A stretch of DNA of 8,117 nucleotides from JAZKFP01 sp040386355 (GTDB taxonomy: Bacteria; Pseudomonadota; Gammaproteobacteria; Pseudomonadales; UBA6940): assembly GCA_040386355.1 (NCBI GenBank), contig JAZKFP010000305.1, positions 1 through 8,117 of the forward strand, given 5' to 3'. The notes below the pieces were generated by a model. That model did no database searches. It saw only the letters and a program-made list of their open reading frames with translations, and was not told where the DNA came from. Position numbers and translations under genes: made by a program. Each line of letters begins with the position of its first letter. The first letter of the stretch is position 1. Positions 7,400 to 8,117 of the stretch are shown here, piece after piece.

Positions 7400-7424
7400 C
7401 TAGTGTCTACTATCTAGTACCTAC
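7400..7424 (+). repeat. Short direct repeat in the glnS leader
   Basis: CTAGTGTCTAC (7400-7410) and CTAGTACCTAC (7414-7424) are two 11-bp copies with a 14-bp period and two mismatches. They lie just upstream of the glnS ribosome binding site. No function is evident. Confidence 0.4.
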
Positions 7425-7433
7425 TTTTTACGT

Positions 7434-7438
7434 AAGGA
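7434..7438 (+). promoter_or_regulatory. glnS ribosome binding site
   Basis: AAGGA lies 6 nt upstream of the ATG at 7445, an optimal Shine-Dalgarno. It supports this start, which gives an N-terminus about 11 residues longer than that of E. coli GlnRS. Confidence 0.75.
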
Positions 7439-7444
7439 CGTTGT

Positions 7445-8117
7445 ATGAATTCAAATTCTTCTGATTCAGCGGTGACATCTGCAGAAGTCTCAGAAAGCAA
7501 ACATTTTATTGAGCGCTTGATTGAAAGCGATTACCAAAAAGTTGTGGGATTTACAGTGATTACCCGCTTTCCACCCGAACCAAATGGTTATTTGCATATC
7601 GGTCATGCAAAGTCCATTTGTTTAAATTTTGGAATGGCAGAAAAATTTCAAGGTCGTTGTCATTTGCGAATGGATGATACCAATCCTGAAAAAGAAGAAG
7701 TGGAATACGAAGAATCGATTCGACGCGACGTGGAATGGATGGGATTTGAATGGTACGGCAATGTTCGCTACGCGTCGGATTATTTCCCAATTTTATATCA
7801 GCTTGCAGAAGAATTAATTAGTGCTGGACATGCTTATGTCTGTGAATTATCGCCAGCTCAAGTACGAGAATACCGCGGCACATTAACTCAACCAGGTCGT
7901 GCCAGTCCGTTCCGAAGTAGAACCGTGGAAGAAAATTTACAACGATTTCGTGCTATGAAAGCCGGTGAAGTGAAAGAGGGTGTCGCAGCACTTCGTGCAA
8001 AAATTGATATGGCCTCACCAAATATTAATTTACGCGATCCGGTGCTGTATCGCGTTAAATTCGCGCATCATCATCGTACTAAAGATCAATGGTGTATTTA
8101 TCCAACCTACGATTATG
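7445..8117 (+). CDS. glnS: Glutaminyl-tRNA synthetase, N-terminal part (cut by window end)
   Basis: 224 codons are visible; the full protein should be about 550 residues. It is a cytoplasmic class I aminoacyl-tRNA synthetase that charges tRNA-Gln with glutamine using ATP. Seen: RFPPEPNGYLHIGHAKSICL at 41-60 with the HIGH motif at 51-54; the MDDTNPEKE block at 76-84, containing the aspartate that in E. coli GlnRS contacts glutamine; EWMGF at 97-101; REYRGTLTQPG at 141-151; EENLQRF at 162-168; LRAKIDMASP at 183-192; RDPVLYR at 197-203; WCIYPTYDY at 216-224. The order and wording of these blocks follow E. coli GlnRS throughout and favour GlnRS over GluRS. The KMSKS-equivalent loop and anticodon-binding barrels lie beyond the window. 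Residues 1-18 are a Ser-rich extension (MNSNSSDSAVTSAEVSES) absent from the E. coli protein. The start is backed by a good ribosome binding site. Confidence 0.97.
   Translation, partial: MNSNSSDSAVTSAEVSESKHFIERLIESDYQKVVGFTVITRFPPEPNGYLHIGHAKSICLNFGMAEKFQGRCHLRMDDTNPEKEEVEYEESIRRDVEWMGFEWYGNVRYASDYFPILYQLAEELISAGHAYVCELSPAQVREYRGTLTQPGRASPFRSRTVEENLQRFRAMKAGEVKEGVAALRAKIDMASPNINLRDPVLYRVKFAHHHRTKDQWCIYPTYDY

Noticed and set aside
7560..7817. Open frames antisense to and out of frame with glnS (7790-7560 minus, 7629-7817 plus)
   Set aside because: The region encodes the conserved catalytic core of GlnRS in the frame starting at 7445.
1..8117. CRISPR array, tRNA or rRNA gene, insertion sequence, attachment site
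   Set aside because: No regularly spaced repeats, cloverleaf-like sequence, transposase or integrase motif, or terminal inverted repeats were seen on either strand.

Overview
The window is an AT-rich stretch of a Gram-negative, gammaproteobacterium-like chromosome. The evidence is an lpxH gene (lipid A synthesis) next to a glnS of the E. coli type, Sec-type signal peptides, and periplasmic c-type cytochromes. The base composition would suit a Legionellales-like lineage, but that is only an inference; no taxonomic marker in the window settles it.

The left three quarters (1-6164) is one minus-strand operon of three exported proteins, read from right to left. The first gene (6164-873) encodes a 1763-residue multidomain protein. 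In order it has a signal peptide, two LamG-like jellyroll domains, a galactose oxidase-like copper radical oxidase module with all five active-site residues, a discoidin (F5/8 type C) domain, a PKD domain, a YVTN-type beta-propeller, and a C-terminal di-heme cytochrome c peroxidase-like domain. Its stop codon overlaps the start of the second gene (876-448) in ATGA. The second gene encodes a small secreted FixH/YtkA-like protein with a Met/His-rich, possibly copper-binding motif. The third gene (482 to beyond base 1) overlaps the second and encodes a stand-alone di-heme cytochrome c peroxidase (CCP/MauG family), cut by the window edge.

Together the operon looks like a secreted redox system: glycan-binding modules, a Cu-radical oxidase expected to make H2O2 from an alcohol or aldehyde substrate, and heme domains able to consume or use H2O2, one of them on the same chain. 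The substrate and the biological role are unknown.

From 6165 to 6565 lies a 401-bp AT-rich intergenic region with no gene. It holds a possible lpxH terminator, a weak candidate promoter for the operon and a 9-bp inverted repeat. lpxH (7306-6566, minus) and glnS (7445 onward, plus, cut by the right edge) are divergent housekeeping genes sharing a 138-bp intergenic region. No tRNA, rRNA, CRISPR array, insertion sequence or transposase was found.
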